From NCBI GenBank assembly GCA_937951345.1, contig CALFCF010000099.1, positions 1 through 45,178 of the forward strand: a stretch of 45,178 bases of DNA, read 5' to 3'. The stretch is from an uncultured Granulosicoccaceae bacterium. Lineage in GTDB: Bacteria; Pseudomonadota; Gammaproteobacteria; Granulosicoccales; Granulosicoccaceae. The notes beneath the pieces were generated by a model, which made no database searches, was not told the DNA's origin, and was given only the letters and a program-made list of their open reading frames with translations. Positions 41,681 through 45,178 of this stretch are shown here, piece by piece. Positions within the stretch are counted from its first letter, which is position 1, and each line of letters begins with the position of its first letter. The translations under genes and the position numbers were made by a program.

Positions 41681-42868
41681 TTGCGTAAACATTCATCCGG
41701 ATTTGTTGCTTCTTTTGGAAATTTGGAAGTGGACATCTGTGTGCAGGCTGTGCAGGAATTTCTCTACCGTGACGCCGAGCAGCCAGTGCAGTTGGCCGAG
41801 CACATCAACATTGACCGGTTAGCGGAACTCTCATCAGAGACGCTTGTTGATGTTGCCGGAAAGTTTGGCACTGCACCTATCACTTATGCTTTTTTACAGA
41901 AGCTTGTCACTCAAGGTGTGGTGACGCAGCAAGGTGAATTGAGAACTGCGCTGCAGAAATTGGCTCAAAGCACCATGGCGAATACGGTAATCGCCGAGCG
42001 CGCGCGTGAGCAACTCCGTGTAATCGGTGAAAAGTTAGCTGAAACCGGCATAGAGGTGTGCCTGCTCAAAGGTGCGTGCAGACTATTTGATGACCTTTGG
42101 CCGAATGCCTCGTATCGTCCGCTTGGCGATCTGGATATCCTGGTGCCTGCACAACGTGCTGACGAAGCGCAACAAGTGCTCTTGAATGCCGGATACAGTT
42201 TTTTGGGGGACAACAACCCCTTCTATAACTTGCACCATCATTTGCAGCCACTTGCTCTGCAAATTGGGCAAACTCCGTTTAGCCTGATTGTGGAAGTCCA
42301 CCGTGCGCTGGGTCAACCAAGAATTGCCCGTTTGCTGCCGGCAGGAGATGTGTTGTCGCGCGCCATCGCATTGGACAAAATCCAAAATGGATTAACGTCA
42401 CCTGCATTAGATGACCAGCTCAGGATTGCGTCACTGCATGCCAGCCATGAACTGGTTAATTCGCACCGAAATGTCATTCGGTTGCGTGATTACGTTGAGC
42501 TTGAGCTCCTTGCCCGCAAGGTGGGCCAAGGCAATGCAACTAAAGGCTATTCGATGCTCGGATCTAAGCCGGATAGCTTGTTAGGCGTATTATCGGAGCT
42601 ACAATTGTTACTGGGCCTTACCCCGTGTTACCCGGTATCGACTATACAGAACAGACGACCCCGTAATTGGATAGCGAGGAAATGGCATCAATTTATTGCC
42701 AGACAGGTTTTTGAGCGGGAGCTATCGTTGGCACCCACTGAGCGCTATGCGCTGCCGGGTTCTTTGTTAAAAAAGTCGCTGAAATTCCGGTTTGCCCTAA
42801 GCTTGGAGCTTCGCAAAATTGGTATAAAGGTTCTACCCGGTGCTACCGGAAGTGCAGTCGATCAATAG
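41681..42868 (+). CDS. Nucleotidyltransferase-family protein (lasso-associated)
   Basis: 395 residues from TTG 41681, which has AAGGGA 10 bases upstream; the frame is open back to TTG 41579 but that part is basic and unlike the rest. The NTP_transf_5-type signature is visible: EVCLLKGACRLFDDLW, then SYRPLGDLDILVPAQRADEA with the metal-binding GD-x-D motif, and VEVHRALGQP as the third acidic/His strand. Members of this family are found in paeninodin-like lasso clusters next to the HPr-kinase-like protein and may attach a nucleotide to a phosphate or hydroxyl of the peptide; the activity is not established. The C-terminal half is helical and basic. Divergent from A2. Confidence 0.85.
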   Translation: MRKHSSGFVASFGNLEVDICVQAVQEFLYRDAEQPVQLAEHINIDRLAELSSETLVDVAGKFGTAPITYAFLQKLVTQGVVTQQGELRTALQKLAQSTMANTVIAERAREQLRVIGEKLAETGIEVCLLKGACRLFDDLWPNASYRPLGDLDILVPAQRADEAQQVLLNAGYSFLGDNNPFYNLHHHLQPLALQIGQTPFSLIVEVHRALGQPRIARLLPAGDVLSRAIALDKIQNGLTSPALDDQLRIASLHASHELVNSHRNVIRLRDYVELELLARKVGQGNATKGYSMLGSKPDSLLGVLSELQLLLGLTPCYPVSTIQNRRPRNWIARKWHQFIARQVFERELSLAPTERYALPGSLLKKSLKFRFALSLELRKIGIKVLPGATGSAVDQ

Positions 42869-43073
42869 TAGTATTATAGCATTCGCTGCGCGGAACGCGA
42901 TCGTAACCAGAGCAGGCGATCGTGCGCTTCAATTACTTATAAATTTTTAGATAAAATCTACCTGAATATTTATACAAATCCATCCTCATATTACTCAAAT
43001 GTACGTTTCTTACCGGTACGATTCACGGTAAAGTGACGGGAGTGTCAGGCTTTTAACCCGTTGTGCGCTAATC

Positions 43074-43101
43074 GCTGTGCAACACAAGCTGTGCAACACA
43101 A
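43074..43101. repeat. Perfect 14-bp tandem duplication
   Basis: GCTGTGCAACACAA occurs at 43074-43087 and 43088-43101, ending 28 bases before the start codon of the tandem GH16 gene. The gap 42869-43129 holds no other clear element except an AT-rich stretch at 42937-42990. Confidence 0.95.
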
Positions 43102-43129
43102 CATCCCTTTATCCAAGGTTTAAATTCTA

Positions 43130-45178
43130 ATGATTGGGCTAGCAAAAAAAATTAGCGGTGGGTTGGGTTTATCGAGTTTATTGCTAGCCACAATGAGCTA
43201 TTTGCCAACTGCATTGCTTGCGAACCAGGACCTCAGTGATTTCTCGCTGGTCTTTTCAGATGAGTTCAACGGTAATTCGCTGGATGCCACTAAATGGAAC
43301 ACCGGTTATTTGTGGGGCCCCTATCTGCCCATTAATAACGAAGAACAGCTTTATGTTGACGAGCTGGGTATTAACGCTGATGCGATGCAGGGCAATGGGG
43401 GTAACACACCGAGCCCGTTTGAATTTACAGGAAGCTCGCTGAAAATCATCGCGACACCTGTACAGGACCAAAGCCAGCTGCCGCCACGGCCACCTGAAAA
43501 TGACCCCATCTGGCTGAACTACCCGGAGTACCGCTATAACGGTGATGATCCGAATGATCCGGACGACAGTTTCTACGACCCTGATAATGTTAATTACCTG
43601 TCTGGCCTGATCACATCGTACGATGCGTTCCGGTTCAGCCACGGGTATGCCGAAGCACGCGTTAAATTACCGGACGGCCAAGGCCTGTGGCCGGCTTTCT
43701 GGTTACTGACCAGTTTTTACGTTGAAGATGTGCCCGAGATAGACATTATGGAATTTCTCGGTCATGACTCAGACACGGTTTATCACACCTATCACTACTT
43801 CGAACCACAAAATAACTATAACCTGATTTCGACGCCTTCCTTCACAACTACCGGGAGCGATTTCACGGGGCCTTGGTATACCTTCGCAGTATCCTGGGAC
43901 CCGAAGGAAATTGTCTGGTATGTCAATGGCGAAGAAACACGCCGGGTGACTTATCAGGAGTACGAAATCCCGAACCAGGCGATGTACGTACTGGCCAATC
44001 TGGCCGTTGGTGGTAACTGGCCGGGCTCCCCGGATACGACCACGCCATTTCCGGCTGAATTTGAGCTGGACTACATCAGGGTCTACCAGAAGAACACGCC
44101 AGCAACCATTACGCAGGCGCAGCTGGACAGCCAGTATCACTTGATGTTTGAAGACAACTTCAATGGCAACGCGCTTGATACCTCAAAATGGAATACTCAC
44201 CACTTATGGGGTCCATACTGGCAAATTAACAACGAGCAGCAATTCTACCCGGATATAGGCGATACCCATGCGGGTTACGTGAATAATCCGCTGCAGGTCG
44301 ACAACGGTACGCTAAAAATAATTGCTGAACCTGTCGCGTCTTCTGACCTGCCCGCTCAGCCGGGCATTGCCAGCAGTGCTTTCCTCGAACACCCCGAATG
44401 GCGCAACAGCCAGGCCTACAACAACCCGGAATACACCAATCCGACTAATGATCCGACCCTGGCTGTCGCGCCGTTTCTGCCGGAGTACACCAGCGGTATT
44501 ATCACCAGCTACGACAGTTTTAAATTTACCCACGGTTACGCAGAGATACGCGCGAAACTCCCCGCAGGTGATGGTCTATGGCCAGCGTTCTGGCTGTTGA
44601 ATGGCTATTACGTCGACCAACAACCCGAAATTGATGTAATTGAGCTGCGCGGTGAAAACCCGAATGAGCTGGTGCATTCCTATCACCTGTCGCCCAAACA
44701 CGGTGGCCCCCCTTCCTACAGCTGGACGACAACATCAAATACCACAAACGGATTTGCGGATACGTTCCATACCTATGGCGTCGCCTGGGAACCCGGAAAA
44801 ATCGACTGGTACGTCGACGGTGTTAAACAACACACACACACCGGCCCGAGCGTATCGAGCCAGAATATGTATGCGATTCTAAACTTGGCCGTCGGGGGCA
44901 ACTTCCCGTTTAGCTCGCCTGTTGAAAGTGAATTTCCTTATCAGTTCGAAATTGATTATGTGCGGGTTTGGCAGCCTAAGGTCACGTTTCTTCCTGAACT
45001 AGAAGTCCCTAACGATACACTGTCGGAAATGTTGACCGAAGTAGTAACGGGTTTTGAATCTTATGCGAGTGCGAATGGTACGTATCAGGTAAGCGGAGCA
45101 GGTGCAGCGAATGCGGGTTTTGGGTGGTTTCATTATGAGAATGGAGCTCTGTATGCGCAATCGTTGGCAAACGCATTG
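43130..45178 (+). CDS. Secreted protein with two tandem GH16 domains (3' end outside window)
   Basis: 683 codons are open to the window edge from ATG 43130. The signal peptide (MIGLAKKISGGLGLSSLLLA...) ends near PTALLA. The first GH16 domain, about residues 36-320, has VFSDEFNGNSLDATKWNT, the AFWLL signature and catalytic EIDIMEFLG (E203, D205, E208), ending FELDYIRVYQ. The second, about 335-620, repeats the same order: MFEDNFNGNALDTSKWNT, AFWLL, EIDVIELRG (E500, D502, E505), ending FEIDYVRVWQ. Both keep all catalytic residues. After 625 a new region begins (TFLPELEVPNDTLSEML). The domains are clearly related but divergent. The family acts on beta-glucans or algal galactans; the exact substrate cannot be read. 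Confidence 0.94.
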   Translation, partial: MIGLAKKISGGLGLSSLLLATMSYLPTALLANQDLSDFSLVFSDEFNGNSLDATKWNTGYLWGPYLPINNEEQLYVDELGINADAMQGNGGNTPSPFEFTGSSLKIIATPVQDQSQLPPRPPENDPIWLNYPEYRYNGDDPNDPDDSFYDPDNVNYLSGLITSYDAFRFSHGYAEARVKLPDGQGLWPAFWLLTSFYVEDVPEIDIMEFLGHDSDTVYHTYHYFEPQNNYNLISTPSFTTTGSDFTGPWYTFAVSWDPKEIVWYVNGEETRRVTYQEYEIPNQAMYVLANLAVGGNWPGSPDTTTPFPAEFELDYIRVYQKNTPATITQAQLDSQYHLMFEDNFNGNALDTSKWNTHHLWGPYWQINNEQQFYPDIGDTHAGYVNNPLQVDNGTLKIIAEPVASSDLPAQPGIASSAFLEHPEWRNSQAYNNPEYTNPTNDPTLAVAPFLPEYTSGIITSYDSFKFTHGYAEIRAKLPAGDGLWPAFWLLNGYYVDQQPEIDVIELRGENPNELVHSYHLSPKHGGPPSYSWTTTSNTTNGFADTFHTYGVAWEPGKIDWYVDGVKQHTHTGPSVSSQNMYAILNLAVGGNFPFSSPVESEFPYQFEIDYVRVWQPKVTFLPELEVPNDTLSEMLTEVVTGFESYASANGTYQVSGAGAANAGFGWFHYENGALYAQSLANAL

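Overview
The window looks like chromosomal DNA of a marine-type gammaproteobacterium. The support is a RimO gene, an H-NS-family nucleoid protein, a complete Tad/Flp pilus locus of proteobacterial type, two secreted GH16 glycanases of the kind used on algal or other beta-glucans and galactans, and a lasso-peptide locus with a split B protein. No rRNA, tRNA or CRISPR array was found. The species cannot be named from the sequence alone.

Layout. 1-5282: a partial DUF937/YidB-like gene (minus), a small unknown gene, rimO and an H-NS-like gene, separated by long intergenic stretches with short tandem duplications. 5730-11003: an ATP-grasp enzyme, a NarL-type response regulator directly followed by a hybrid histidine kinase, and a Sel1-repeat lipoprotein. 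11301-25070: a full Tad pilus locus in one direction: Flp pilin, a strong terminator, prepilin peptidase, an AAA ATPase, CpaB, the CpaC secretin, a small lipoprotein, a TadG-like protein, two TadE-like pseudopilins, TadZ/CpaE, TadA/CpaF, TadB, TadC and a TadD-like TPR lipoprotein. 25610-27202: a GH16 enzyme on the minus strand. 27300-30840: a decayed zone with an IS200-type transposase remnant, an internally deleted IS21 IstB remnant, a membrane-protein pseudogene with three in-frame stops, and one intact unknown membrane gene. 30992-33346: two overlapping membrane-protein genes and a PRMT-like methyltransferase. 33472-42868: a lasso-peptide locus. 43130-45178: the start of a secreted protein with two tandem GH16 domains.

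The lasso locus is the most interesting part. A plus-strand operon encodes a PqqD-like leader-binding protein (B1), a transglutaminase-like leader peptidase (B2), an HPr-kinase-like protein, an asparagine-synthetase-like cyclase (C) and a 64-residue precursor. Beyond it lie an ABC exporter (minus), a cysteine-dioxygenase-like cupin (plus), a second, previously unlisted 52-residue precursor on the minus strand (41282-41440) with its own terminator, and a nucleotidyltransferase of the type seen in paeninodin-like clusters. The two leaders share the pattern R-x-Y-x-K-P-x-L-x3-G-x-F-x2-L-T-x. In both, Thr sits at -2, Gly at +1 and Asp at core position 8, so both predict an 8-residue Gly1-Asp8 macrolactam. 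The first core is unusually long (34 residues) with a Cys pair. Neither precursor ends in Ser, the residue the paeninodin kinase is known to modify, so the kinase and nucleotidyltransferase may act on a different site here.

A second theme is a set of short perfect or near-perfect adjacent direct duplications (10-30 bp) in non-coding DNA across the whole window.
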